DNA of 64,000 bases, from positions 248,001 through 312,000 of the forward strand of contig NZ_JAQGCZ010000004.1 of assembly GCF_027706845.1 (NCBI RefSeq), read 5' to 3'. The position numbers and the translations under genes are program-made. Every line of letters begins with the position of its first letter. The stretch's first letter is position 1. Below, piece by piece: positions 56,219-64,000 of the stretch. The notes beneath the pieces are model-generated. The model did not search any database and was not told the DNA's origin. It was given only the letters and a program-made list of their open reading frames with translations. This stretch comes from Mycolicibacterium sp. BiH015 (GTDB lineage: Bacteria; Actinomycetota; Actinomycetes; Mycobacteriales; Mycobacteriaceae).

Positions 56219-57193
56219 ATGCGCTGGGGGGCCGCGGTGGCGGGTCTGGTCCTGCTCGTGGTGCTCGGCGGCTGCTCGGCGCCGGATGAGCCGCAGCGAC
56301 GAGCCGTCGAGCCGCTGGTGAACCTCGACGGCTCGTTCATCGTCGAATACGACGGCACAGGCACCGCCAACGGAGCCCCGGCCTCCGGTCTGACCGAAGG
56401 CAGGGCGGGCTGGGTGTTCCGAACGTCCTGCGACGAGAGCCGCTGTGTGGCTGCCGGCGGTGAGATCGCCGATCCGAACGATCCGTCGGCGCCGCTACAG
56501 AATCCGCGCGTCGCCGACTACGTGGACGGCCGGTGGATCATGGTCAACTTCACCGAGAACAGCGCCGCCTGCACCGGGCCCAACGGCGAGCGATTCACCG
56601 GTGATGTGTGGGCCATCTGGGACATCGCGATCGCTCCCGACATGACGCTCGCGCCCACCGTCACCCAGGTCGGGACCGGCGACTGTCCGTCCGTCAGCAC
56701 GCTCACGCCGACCATGACGCGCGCGGGTGACCCACTGCCGGAATTCCCTGCCCCGGATCCCACGGCGCAACCGCCGCGGCAGGTGTCGCCCGCGGCGGCG
56801 TTCCGCGGCGGCTACACCCTCACCAAGACCCGGCGCGGCGATCCGCCCGGCGAGCGCGACGTCACCGACATCGGCGTCGCGACGAGCTGCCTGCGGACCG
56901 CCGACCGTTGCGTGACGACGGCGACGATCCCGGGGGAGCCGGGCAAGACCAACGCCTTCCTCGGTGTGTACGAATACGCCGACGGGAAATTCGTCCGCAC
57001 GATGGTGCCGCTGCCCGCCGACTGCGCGGACGGCCGCGCCGGGACCGCGGCGGAAACCGAGACACTGGCCCTTCCGGCCGACGCCAGATCGAACCCGTTG
57101 CCCGAGTTGACCGGCGAGTTGACCGCGACCTTCACCGCGGTGTGTCCGGGCAGCGTCGTCTATGACGTCGCCTACGCCCTGCGCCCGGCGTAG
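56219..57193 (+). CDS. Secreted lipoprotein, hypothetical
   Basis: 324 residues. Signal peptide with lipobox LGGC gives lipidated Cys19. The mature part holds two similar halves separated by a Pro-rich linker (PEFPAPDPTAQPPRQVSPAA): each begins with a GxYxxxxT-type strand and contains paired cysteines (TSCDESRCVAAGG; TSCLRTADRCVTT), suggesting a repeated small disulfide-bonded domain. Function unknown. Three bases after the VOC gene. Confidence 0.83.
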   Translation: MRWGAAVAGLVLLVVLGGCSAPDEPQRRAVEPLVNLDGSFIVEYDGTGTANGAPASGLTEGRAGWVFRTSCDESRCVAAGGEIADPNDPSAPLQNPRVADYVDGRWIMVNFTENSAACTGPNGERFTGDVWAIWDIAIAPDMTLAPTVTQVGTGDCPSVSTLTPTMTRAGDPLPEFPAPDPTAQPPRQVSPAAAFRGGYTLTKTRRGDPPGERDVTDIGVATSCLRTADRCVTTATIPGEPGKTNAFLGVYEYADGKFVRTMVPLPADCADGRAGTAAETETLALPADARSNPLPELTGELTATFTAVCPGSVVYDVAYALRPA

Positions 57194-57203
57194 CTTGGCG
57201 ACC

Positions 57204-57707
57204 ATGGATTCAGCCCGGGAACTGCTACGCGATCTGTTCACCCGGCAGGTCGAGCACGTCGACGACCTGACCGAGCACCTGACCGACGACGTCGCTTACT
57301 ACCGGCCGACGCCGGAGGCGAACACGATCACGTGGCTGATCTGGCACACCGCCCGCATGCAGGACGCCCAGGTGTGCGACATCGCCGGGATGGAGCAGGT
57401 GTGGTTCCGCGACGGCTGGGTGGATCGATTCGGTCTCGATCTCCCGCGCGACGCGCACGGTTACGGCCACACCCCGGACGAGGTCGCCAAGGTGCGTGCG
57501 CCGGCCGCACTGCTCGCGGGCTACTACCGCGCCGTCCACAAACTGTCGCTGGAATACGTGGCGTCGGTGTCGGAAGACGAACTGGCACGCGTCATCGACA
57601 AACGCTGGACGCCTCCGGTGACGGCCAGTGCACGGCTGGTCAGCATCATCGACGACGCCGCCCAGCACCTCGGTCAGGCCGCCTATATCCGGGGCCTCGT
57701 CAGCTGA
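57204..57707 (+). CDS. DinB/DUF664-type four-helix protein
   Basis: 167 residues. Metal-binding histidines in WLIWHTARMQD and AAQHLGQAAYIRG, typical of DinB-like proteins, which include mycothiol- and bacillithiol-dependent transferases and isomerases. A mycothiol role is possible but not shown. Ten bases after the lipoprotein gene and upstream of PAP2. Confidence 0.83.
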   Translation: MDSARELLRDLFTRQVEHVDDLTEHLTDDVAYYRPTPEANTITWLIWHTARMQDAQVCDIAGMEQVWFRDGWVDRFGLDLPRDAHGYGHTPDEVAKVRAPAALLAGYYRAVHKLSLEYVASVSEDELARVIDKRWTPPVTASARLVSIIDDAAQHLGQAAYIRGLVS

Positions 57708-57730
57708 CGCCGCTGATCCGCTGGTGGCCG

Positions 57731-58279
57731 TTGGCCGGCTTGGCCGGCCTCATCGCGCTCGGCCTCGGCGTGGGCGAGGACTCAACACCGGTCGACGACT
57801 GGTTCCAGACTCTCGGCCAGAACCACCCGCAACTCGGCTATTTCCTGGTGCTCACCGACGGGCGCGTGATCCTGACGCTCTGCGGCGTCGTCGTCGCGGC
57901 TGCTGCCCTGCAACGCCGGTGGGCATTGGCTGCGGCAACGGCGATCACGCCGTTTCTGGCGGTGATGGCCGCCAGGTTGGCCAAGCGGTCATTCGGCCGG
58001 CTCAAGGACGGCGAGATCTGCTATCCGAGCGGGCACACAACACTTGCGTTCGTGGTGCTCGCGATGGCCGTGTTGCTGGTCGGCGCCGCGACGTGGGCGG
58101 TCATGACGTTCGTCGCGATCATGGTGCTCGCCGTGATCGGTCAGGCGGTCTCCTACCACTACTTCACCGACGCGGTCGGGGCGCTGTTCCTCGGCAGCGC
58201 ATTCGTCTGCGTGGCCGTATGGGCCGCGGGACTTGACAGGTGTCAACCCGGGGGCGACGTAGGTCACAGCCCTCGATAG
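57731..58279 (+). CDS. PAP2-family membrane phosphatase
   Basis: About 182 residues, five to six TM helices. The phosphatidic-acid-phosphatase pattern is present: a basic stretch KRSFGRLKDG, YPSGHTTLAF (catalytic His region) and SYHYFTDAVGA (H-x3-D). It would dephosphorylate a lipid phosphate at the membrane. No ATG or GTG occurs in frame before the first TM, so a TTG at 57731 is the best guess; a CTG overlapping the previous stop is another. Confidence 0.72.
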   Translation: MAGLAGLIALGLGVGEDSTPVDDWFQTLGQNHPQLGYFLVLTDGRVILTLCGVVVAAAALQRRWALAAATAITPFLAVMAARLAKRSFGRLKDGEICYPSGHTTLAFVVLAMAVLLVGAATWAVMTFVAIMVLAVIGQAVSYHYFTDAVGALFLGSAFVCVAVWAAGLDRCQPGGDVGHSPR

Positions 58280-58289
58280 CATGGGGGTC

Positions 58290-59819
58290 ATGACAGCGAC
58301 GTCCGATCTCGACACGTCCCGATCGTTCACCGGCACCGGGACCATCACCAATCCCGCGACCGGAGCCGTGGCCGGCACGGTGCACTGGACCGATCCCGCC
58401 GACGTGGCGCAGGTGGCCGCCGGTCTGCGCGCCGCCCAGAAGGAGTGGGAGGCCCGCGGGCCGAAAGGCCGCGCGAAAGTGCTCTCCCGGTACGCGGTGT
58501 GGCTCGGGCAGCACCGTGCGGAGATCGAGAGGTTGCTGATCGAAGAGACCGGCAAGTCTGCAGCCGACGCCGCGCAGGAAGTGCCGCTGATCATCATGAT
58601 CGCCTCGTACTACATCAAGAACATCGAGAAGGCGCTCGCCCCGGAGACACGGCCGGCGGCGTTGCCGTTCCTGGCGATCAAGAAGATCAGTGTTCACTAC
58701 CGGCCGCGGCCCGTCGTCGGCATCATCGCGCCCTGGAACTACCCCGTGGCCAACGCGCTGATGGACGCCATCGGCGCACTCGCCGCGGGCTGCGCGGTGC
58801 TGCTCAAACCCTCCGAGCGCACCCCCCTGACCGCCGAACTGCTGCTGCGCGGCTGGCTCGACTCCGGAGCTCCTGAAGTTCTCGCGTTGGTCCAGGGCGC
58901 CCGGGAGGTCTCCGAGGCCGTCATCGACAACTCCGACTTCATCCAGTTCACCGGTTCCTGCGCGACCGGCGCCAAAGTGATGGAGCGCGCGGCGCGCACA
59001 CTCACCCCGGTGAGCCTCGAACTCGGCGGCAAGGATCCGATGCTCGTGCTCGAAGACGCCGACATCGCTCTCGCCGCGCACGCGGCGGTCTGGGGCGCGA
59101 TGTTCAACGCCGGCCAGACGTGCGTGTCGGTCGAACGCGTCTACGTTCTCGAATCGGTCTACGACCAGTTCGTCGCGGCCGTCGTCGACGACGTGAAGAA
59201 GCTCAAGCTGGGCGCCGGCGAGGGCCACCATCTGGGTGCGATGATCGACGACACCCAGGTCGCGGTGACCGAGCGTCACGTCGCCGACGCCCTCGCCAAG
59301 GGCGCGAGGGCGTTGACCGGTGGCAAGCGTGGCCAGGGGTCCGGCAGCTTCTACGAGCCGACCGTGCTGGTCGACGTCGATCACACGATGCTGTGCATGA
59401 CCGAGGAGACCTTCGGCCCGACGCTGCCGATCATGAGGGTTTCCAGCGTCGACGAGGCCATCCGCCTGGCCAACGACAGCCCCTACGGCTTGTCGGCCGC
59501 CGTGTTCTCCGGCGACCCGGAGCGTGCAAAGGCGGTGGCCCTCCAGTTGGACTGCGGAGCGGTGAACATCAACGACGTCATCTCGAACCTGATGTGCACC
59601 ACGGCGCCGATGGGCGGGTGGAAGACCTCGGGCATGGGAGCACGCTTCGGCGGGGCCGAGGGGATCCGCAAGTTCTGTCGCCAGGAAGCGGTCGTCGCGC
59701 CGCGCACCACAGTCGGCGCGGGCGGAAACTACTACAACAACTCGCTCAAGGCGCTCAAGCGGATGAACACTCTCATGACCAAGATGGCACTGATCGGACC
59801 GCGTAGATCGGCGAAATAG
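58290..59819 (+). CDS. Aldehyde dehydrogenase (succinate-semialdehyde-dehydrogenase-like)
   Basis: 509 residues. NAD(P) and catalytic motifs: IIAPWNYPVANAL, ELGGKDPMLVLEDAD (general base Glu), GAMFNAGQTCVSVER (nucleophile Cys), MTEETFGPTLPI. The length and long C-terminus (KALKRMNTLMTKMALIG) resemble the mycobacterial GabD2 group, but substrate specificity cannot be read out. ATG 58281 is an alternative start. A short palindrome TTGACAGGTGTCAA lies at 58233-58246 in the upstream gene. Confidence 0.9.
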   Translation: MTATSDLDTSRSFTGTGTITNPATGAVAGTVHWTDPADVAQVAAGLRAAQKEWEARGPKGRAKVLSRYAVWLGQHRAEIERLLIEETGKSAADAAQEVPLIIMIASYYIKNIEKALAPETRPAALPFLAIKKISVHYRPRPVVGIIAPWNYPVANALMDAIGALAAGCAVLLKPSERTPLTAELLLRGWLDSGAPEVLALVQGAREVSEAVIDNSDFIQFTGSCATGAKVMERAARTLTPVSLELGGKDPMLVLEDADIALAAHAAVWGAMFNAGQTCVSVERVYVLESVYDQFVAAVVDDVKKLKLGAGEGHHLGAMIDDTQVAVTERHVADALAKGARALTGGKRGQGSGSFYEPTVLVDVDHTMLCMTEETFGPTLPIMRVSSVDEAIRLANDSPYGLSAAVFSGDPERAKAVALQLDCGAVNINDVISNLMCTTAPMGGWKTSGMGARFGGAEGIRKFCRQEAVVAPRTTVGAGGNYYNNSLKALKRMNTLMTKMALIGPRRSAK

Positions 59820-59879
59820 TCCACGTCCCGTTCACCGCACGGTTACCGGCATTTTCGCAGCGCTCGATAACTTCTGCCG

Positions 59880-60737
59880 GTGACCCTGGATGTTTCCGGC
59901 TACTCCGTGGTGGATGACGACGATGACGACCCCGTCCTCCTGATCCAGCCCGACGGCATTGCGGTCGACACCTGGCGTGAGAACTATCCGTACGACGAGC
60001 GGATGAAGCGCTCCGAGTACGAAGAGCAGAAGCGGCTGCTGCAGATCGAGTTGTTGAAGCTGCAGAAGTGGAGCCAGGCCAACGGCCACCGGCACGTCAT
60101 CGTGTTCGAGGGACGCGACGCCGCGGGCAAAGGCGGCACCATCAAGCGCTTCATGGAGCACCTGAACCCGCGCGGAGCCCGGGTCGTGGCGCTGGAGAAG
60201 CCGACCGAGCGCGAACGAACCCAGTGGTACTTCCAGCGCTACGTGACGCACCTGCCCGCGGCCGGGGAATTCGTGCTGTTCGACCGGTCCTGGTACAACC
60301 GCGCGGGTGTGGAACGGGTGATGGGCTACTGCACACCCAAACAGCACGCCGAGTTCATCCGGCAGGCTCCGCTGTTCGAGCAGATGCTGGTCAACGACGG
60401 GGTCAGCCTGACCAAGCTGTGGTTCTCGGTGACCCGCAACGAGCAGCGCACCCGCTTCACCATCCGCCAGGTCGACCCCGTCCGGCAGTGGAAGCTCTCG
60501 CCGACCGACCTCGCCTCGCTGGACAAATGGGACGAATACACCGCGGCGAAAGAAGAGATGTTCGCCTGGACGGACACCGAGATCGCACCGTGGACCGTGG
60601 TCAAGAGCAACGACAAGAAGCGCGCCCGCATCAATGCGATGCGCTACGTGCTGAGTAAATTCGACTACGACAACAAGGACCACGACGTGATCGGCAGGCC
60701 CGATCCACTCATCGTGGGACGCGCACTGTCCGACTGA
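59880..60737 (+). CDS. ppk2: Polyphosphate kinase 2
   Basis: 285 residues from a GTG. PPK2 family: Walker A EGRDAAGKGGTIKRF, FDRSWYNRAGVERVMGYC, lid module, and WKLSPTDLASLDKWDEYTAAKEEMF. It uses polyphosphate to make nucleoside triphosphates or diphosphates, or the reverse. The acidic Asp run near the N-terminus (DDDDDD) is unusual but not diagnostic. Resembles Rv3232c. Confidence 0.92.
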   Translation: MTLDVSGYSVVDDDDDDPVLLIQPDGIAVDTWRENYPYDERMKRSEYEEQKRLLQIELLKLQKWSQANGHRHVIVFEGRDAAGKGGTIKRFMEHLNPRGARVVALEKPTERERTQWYFQRYVTHLPAAGEFVLFDRSWYNRAGVERVMGYCTPKQHAEFIRQAPLFEQMLVNDGVSLTKLWFSVTRNEQRTRFTIRQVDPVRQWKLSPTDLASLDKWDEYTAAKEEMFAWTDTEIAPWTVVKSNDKKRARINAMRYVLSKFDYDNKDHDVIGRPDPLIVGRALSD

Positions 60738-60772
60738 CCCGGGCCGCGTCCCGACCGGAAAGGACGCGCGCC

Positions 60773-61627
60773 GTGCGGTTTCTCGCCACGCTGATGCTGT
60801 GGCTGATCACGACAGCCGCGTTGGCGGTGGCCGTGCCGGCGGTGTGGGCGCAGTCGACACTCATCAGCGAGGACGGCTACGCATCGCTGGCGGCATCGGC
60901 GGCCACCGACAGCCGGCTGCAGGACGCAATGGCGGGCGAGCTGACCACCCAGGTGATCGCGCTGGGAGAAGACAACGGTTATGAGCTCAACCCCGAGCTC
61001 GTGCGCACGGTGGCCGATTCCTACACCCGCAATGCCGGGTTCCCCGGTCAGTTCGCCCAGGCCAACCGCATCGCACACCGATGGATGTTCACCGGCGCCG
61101 TCCCCAGCGGAAACTCCACCGACCAGTGGCTGATCGACGTCGCGCCGATGCTGTCGGACCCGTCGTTCTCCGCGACGCTGGGAACACTCGATCTGCAGGT
61201 TCCCCCGACGCTGACGGTCCCCATCACGGTGGATGCCGAAGAGCTTCAGCCAGGAAAGCTGCGCTGGCTCGCCACCTGGGGTCCGTGGGCCAGCATCGGG
61301 GTCGCCGTCCTCACCGGCGTGTTCGCGCTCCTGATGTTGGCGGCCGCCAGGTCGCGCGGCAAAGCGCTTACCGCCCTGGGGGTTTCAGCACTCCTGGTCG
61401 GCGCGGCCGACTGGGCCGCGATCGAGGTCGGTCACCGCTTCGTCGACAGCGCGCTGAACCGCACCACCGGCGACATCCGCACCGTCGCCGAGGTCATGGT
61501 CGGCCACGCCGAAGGCAGCCTGCACCAGTGGCTCAATGTCACGCTGCTGGCCGGCGGCGGTTTGGTGGTGCTCGGCGTGATCGCCGCCATCATCGGCGGC
61601 GTGCTGCGGAGCAGCACCGATCGCTAG
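60773..61627 (+). CDS. Membrane protein with large extracytoplasmic loop, hypothetical
   Basis: 284 residues from a GTG. One N-terminal TM (about 4-24), a 135-residue outside domain (ISEDGYASLAASAATDSRLQDAMAGELTTQVIAL...), then three TM helices (about 165-190, 200-215, 245-275). The pattern is common in actinobacterial hypothetical proteins. Function unknown. Lies between PPK2 and DedA on the same strand. Confidence 0.75.
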   Translation: MRFLATLMLWLITTAALAVAVPAVWAQSTLISEDGYASLAASAATDSRLQDAMAGELTTQVIALGEDNGYELNPELVRTVADSYTRNAGFPGQFAQANRIAHRWMFTGAVPSGNSTDQWLIDVAPMLSDPSFSATLGTLDLQVPPTLTVPITVDAEELQPGKLRWLATWGPWASIGVAVLTGVFALLMLAAARSRGKALTALGVSALLVGAADWAAIEVGHRFVDSALNRTTGDIRTVAEVMVGHAEGSLHQWLNVTLLAGGGLVVLGVIAAIIGGVLRSSTDR

Positions 61628-61671
61628 GGTGGAAAAAGTACCCGCAGCCCTCGCCGAAGAAAGGCCGCTCG

Positions 61672-62313
61672 TTGTCGACAGAAGTTCCTGCCGAACTCGG
61701 CGGCCTCGCCGGCTGGACAGTGGAGTTGATGGAACGGCTCGGCGGCGTCGGTGCCGGACTGGCGATCTTCCTGGAGAACCTCTTTCCGCCCCTGCCCAGC
61801 GAGGTGATCCTGCCGATGGCCGGCTTCGCAGCGAGTCTCGGCCGGCTCTCCGTCGTCGAAGCGATCATCTGGACCACCATCGGCTCGGTGGTCGGCGCCT
61901 GGGTCATCTACCTTCTCGGCGCATGGCTTGGCCACGACCGAATGAGCAGGCTCGCCACGAAGCTCCCGCTGGTGGACCAGGAGGATATCGACAAGTCCAC
62001 GCAGTGGTTCGCCCGCCACGGCACCAAGGGCGTCTTCTTCGGCAGGATGCTGCCGTTCTTCCGCAGCTTCATCTCCGTGCCTGCAGGTGTGCAACGAATG
62101 AACTTCCTGGTCTTCACGGCGCTGACGACACTGGGCAGCCTGATCTGGAACAGCGTGTTCATCGGACTCGGCTACGGGCTGGGCGCCAACTGGCACCTCG
62201 TAGAGCCCTACGCGTCCGGCCTGCAGTACATCGTGCTGGCCGTGATCGTCGTGCTCATCGGGCGCTTCGTGGCCTCCCGGCTTCGTCGCCGGTTACGGGT
62301 CAATGACGTGTGA
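61672..62313 (+). CDS. DedA-family membrane protein
   Basis: 213 residues, probably from a TTG with AAAGG upstream. DedA/SNARE-associated signature: IFLENLFPPLPSEVILPMAGFAAS, VVGAWVIYLLGAWLGHDRM, and FFGRMLPFFRSFISVPAGVQRMNFLVF with conserved Arg-Pro elements. These proteins are linked to lipid-carrier recycling across the membrane and membrane potential. The 3' end overlaps the convergent crotonase by 21 bases. Confidence 0.85.
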   Translation: MSTEVPAELGGLAGWTVELMERLGGVGAGLAIFLENLFPPLPSEVILPMAGFAASLGRLSVVEAIIWTTIGSVVGAWVIYLLGAWLGHDRMSRLATKLPLVDQEDIDKSTQWFARHGTKGVFFGRMLPFFRSFISVPAGVQRMNFLVFTALTTLGSLIWNSVFIGLGYGLGANWHLVEPYASGLQYIVLAVIVVLIGRFVASRLRRRLRVNDV

Positions 62314-63204
62314 CGGGTCGGGCCGTCTGTCCGGTGGGGCCTGGCTGTAGTCGCCCCACGCGCCGTCGCGGCGCTCGACGGCCGCGCGCACACCCTCACG
62401 GGCGGCAGTATCGATGAAGTCCAGCGCCTCGGGGGTGTTGCGCATCAGCCCGTCGAGGATTCCGCCGAGCGTCTGGGTCGAGGCCAGGCCCATGTTCTCG
62501 TATGCCTGGTTGACGATCAGCTTCTGCGCCTGAAGCTGTGACAGCGGAATGGTGCACAACTTCGCGGCGATCTCGGCGACGCGGGCTTCCAGCCGCTCGA
62601 ACGGCACCGACTCGTTGATGAGTTCCACTGCGGCGGCTTCCTTTCCGGTCAGCGGCTCACCGGTCAACGAATGCCACTTCACCTTCGCCAGCGACAGCCG
62701 GTAGAGCCACATGCCGGTCAGGTAGGCGCCCCACATCCGTGCGTAGGGGGTTCCGATGACGGCGTCGTCGCTGGCGACGACGAGGTCGGCACACAGCGCG
62801 TAATCGCTGGCGCCGCCGACACACCAGCCGTGCACCTGGGCGATCACCGGTTTGGAGGCGCGCCAGATCGCCATGAACTTCTGCGTCGGTCCGGTTTCTC
62901 TCGCGCTGACCATCGCGAAGTCCTTGCCCGGGTCCCACCGACCGTCGGTGTTCATGGATTCGCCCCAGTGGGCGAAACCGCCGCTGAAGTCGTAGCCGCC
63001 CGAGAACGCGCGGCCCGCGCCGCGCAGCACGACGACCTTGATCGACGGGTCCCGTTCGGCGAGACCGATCGCCTTCTCGATCTCGTCTGGCATGGGCGGG
63101 ACGATCGTGTTGAGCCGCTCGGGCCGGTTCAGCGTGATCGTCGCGACTGCCTCGCGGGTGGTGTAGAGCAGAGTCTCGAACTCGGGCGGCGCAGCGTCGG
63201 GCAT
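62293..63204 (-). CDS. Enoyl-CoA hydratase/isomerase (crotonase) family protein
   Basis: 303 residues. The oxyanion-hole stretches are clear: RAFSGGYDFSGG and GWCVGGASDYALCADLVVAS. The second catalytic acid is not obvious (GTPYARMWGAYLTGM in the usual Glu region), so classical hydratase activity is not certain. Longer than typical EchA (about 260) because of an insert near GESMNTDGRWDPGKDF. Four bases from the anti-sigma gene on the same strand. Confidence 0.87.
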   Translation of the reverse strand: MPDAAPPEFETLLYTTREAVATITLNRPERLNTIVPPMPDEIEKAIGLAERDPSIKVVVLRGAGRAFSGGYDFSGGFAHWGESMNTDGRWDPGKDFAMVSARETGPTQKFMAIWRASKPVIAQVHGWCVGGASDYALCADLVVASDDAVIGTPYARMWGAYLTGMWLYRLSLAKVKWHSLTGEPLTGKEAAAVELINESVPFERLEARVAEIAAKLCTIPLSQLQAQKLIVNQAYENMGLASTQTLGGILDGLMRNTPEALDFIDTAAREGVRAAVERRDGAWGDYSQAPPDRRPDPSHVIDP

Positions 63205-63208
63205 CGGT

Positions 63209-63451
63209 TCAGCGCCAGCCGCGGAACGCGTCGAGCAGCTTGTCGCGGAAGGCGGGCTCCAGCGCGTCCTCGGGCACCTTGCCCAAAGTGGCGACGGTGG
63301 TGCGGAACTGCTGCAGGTAGTTGTCGCAGCCCTCGCAGCCCATCAGGTGCTCGTCGAACCGGGCCCGGGTCTCCAGATCGAGCGTCCCGTCGAGGTAGTC
63401 GGTCACCAGCTCGACAAGTTCGTTGCAGTTGAGCGGACGTGATTCGGTCAC
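63209..63451 (-). CDS. Zinc-finger anti-sigma factor
   Basis: 80 residues from a GTG. A small ZAS domain: LNCNELVELVTDYLDGTLD, then HLMGCEGC (H-x3-C-x2-C). Binds the adjacent ECF sigma factor and may release it on redox or metal change. GTGA overlap with the sigma gene stop. No TM helix, so it is cytosolic like RsrA. Confidence 0.9.
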   Translation of the reverse strand: MTESRPLNCNELVELVTDYLDGTLDLETRARFDEHLMGCEGCDNYLQQFRTTVATLGKVPEDALEPAFRDKLLDAFRGWR

Positions 63452-64000
63452 ATCGCCTCCTTCACGTAGCACTCCAACGCCTGTCTGATCGCGGCGCGTC
63501 CCCGATGCAGGAGTACCCGCTGATTGGCCGCGGTGATACCCAGGAGTCGGCTGACTTCCGCGGAGTCCATGTCGAGCATGTCCCGCATCGTGACCACCAC
63601 ACGCTGCCGTTCGGGAAGCTTGTCCAACTCCCGTCGGGTGATGCTCAGCAGTTCGTCGCCGAGCACCGACCCCTCCGGGGTGTCGGGGAGCGGTACCGGC
63701 ATCTCGTCGGGTTTCCAGTGACCGGGGTAGAGGTCGTCGTTGTCGCGAAATCGTGCGGGGTCGACGGTGCCGGCGGTGTAGGCGAGCACCGCGACGTCGG
63801 CGTCGCTGCGCTCCCGGAGGCCGCGCTTCTTGGCGATGTTGATCAGCACCGTGAAAAGCCATGTGCGCAAGGATGATCGACCCTCGAATCCGTCCAGGCC
63901 CTTGAGCAGGGCCAGCCAGGCCTCCTGGACGACCTCCTCGGCGATCGCGTGGTTGGCGACGTAGCCGCGCGCGAGCCTGAGCATCGCCGGGGAGTGGGTA
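63448..64000 (-). CDS. ECF sigma factor, N-terminus cut by the window edge
   Basis: The visible 183 codons contain region 2 (HSPAMLRLARGYVANHAIAEEVVQEAWLALLKG... SSLRTWLFTVLINIAKKR) and region 4 (LDKLPERQRVVVTMRDMLDMDSAEVSRLLGITAANQRVLLHRGRAAIR). The in-frame ATG at 63984 is within region 2, so the real start lies outside the window. Works with the overlapping anti-sigma gene. Confidence 0.92.
   Translation of the reverse strand, partial: THSPAMLRLARGYVANHAIAEEVVQEAWLALLKGLDGFEGRSSLRTWLFTVLINIAKKRGLRERSDADVAVLAYTAGTVDPARFRDNDDLYPGHWKPDEMPVPLPDTPEGSVLGDELLSITRRELDKLPERQRVVVTMRDMLDMDSAEVSRLLGITAANQRVLLHRGRAAIRQALECYVKEAM

Noticed and set aside
58233..58246. Palindrome TTGACAGGTGTCAA before the aldehyde dehydrogenase as an operator
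   Set aside because: It lies within the PAP2 coding region, no matching -10 element or regulator gene is visible, and the sequence encodes part of a charged tail; too weak to list as a site.

Overview
The window is a high-GC, densely coded stretch of a mycobacterial chromosome, most likely a rapid-growing Mycolicibacterium-type species. The best evidence is gene order. From about 7 to 49.5 kb it follows the M. tuberculosis segment Rv0420c-Rv0440: a proline-rich membrane protein, an alpha/beta hydrolase, thiD, thiC, xthA, a GNAT protein, def, a DUF3263 protein, virR, sodC, a Gcs2-type ligase, a Lon-N protein, a p97-like AAA ATPase, pssA, psd, moeA2, an SDR and groEL2. This backbone is interrupted by accessory blocks. 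No gene-free stretch exceeds 300 bases.

Layout. 1-4019: an accessory catabolic operon made of an MHS-type transporter, a two-subunit transketolase and a GntR/FCD regulator, coupled by ATGA overlaps and bracketed by repeats of one TGTTGAC-type operator. 4020-10885 (minus strand): an APC permease, a small membrane protein, a Baeyer-Villiger-type monooxygenase, then the thiC-thiD-hydrolase operon behind a TPP riboswitch. 10976-15141: accessory genes in place of the M. tuberculosis ctpH region, namely a 14-TM-type exporter, two frameshifted genes (DUF7715 and a DUF222/HNH 13E12-type protein) and a small secreted protein. 15239-20975: conserved housekeeping and envelope genes. 20981-30529: an EspC-like type VII substrate, a methyltransferase, a complete six-gene Mrp (Mnh) antiporter operon with a MIRU-like repeat between mnhE and mnhF, and a divergent TrkA / K+-H+ antiporter pair. 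30609-37041: a DUF1707 protein, the p97-like ATPase, phosphatidylethanolamine synthesis (pssA-psd), moeA and an SDR.

37-46 kb is a block inserted between two SDR paralogues: a PH-domain pair, a TipA-like MerR regulator, a HAD phosphatase, SRPBCC and FAD enzymes, a LuxR regulator, a DEAD-type helicase and a cupin. Then come a TetR regulator and groEL2 with two CIRCE operators. 49.6-64 kb holds small single genes (a DUF559-type protein, a second MHS transporter, oxidoreductases, an amidohydrolase, a VOC protein, a lipoprotein, a DinB protein, PAP2, ALDH, PPK2, DedA, a crotonase) and ends in an ECF sigma / zinc anti-sigma pair cut by the window edge.

The most system-like novelty candidate is the first operon. 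It is a split transketolase with a divergent ThDP motif, no sugar kinase, an organic-acid-type transporter and its own FCD regulator with recognisable operators. The substrate is unknown; a carboxylate ketol donor is an inference. The mnhE-mnhF junction, where a tandem duplication created a chain of ATGA-coupled 12-codon mini-ORFs, is the clearest unusual sequence structure.
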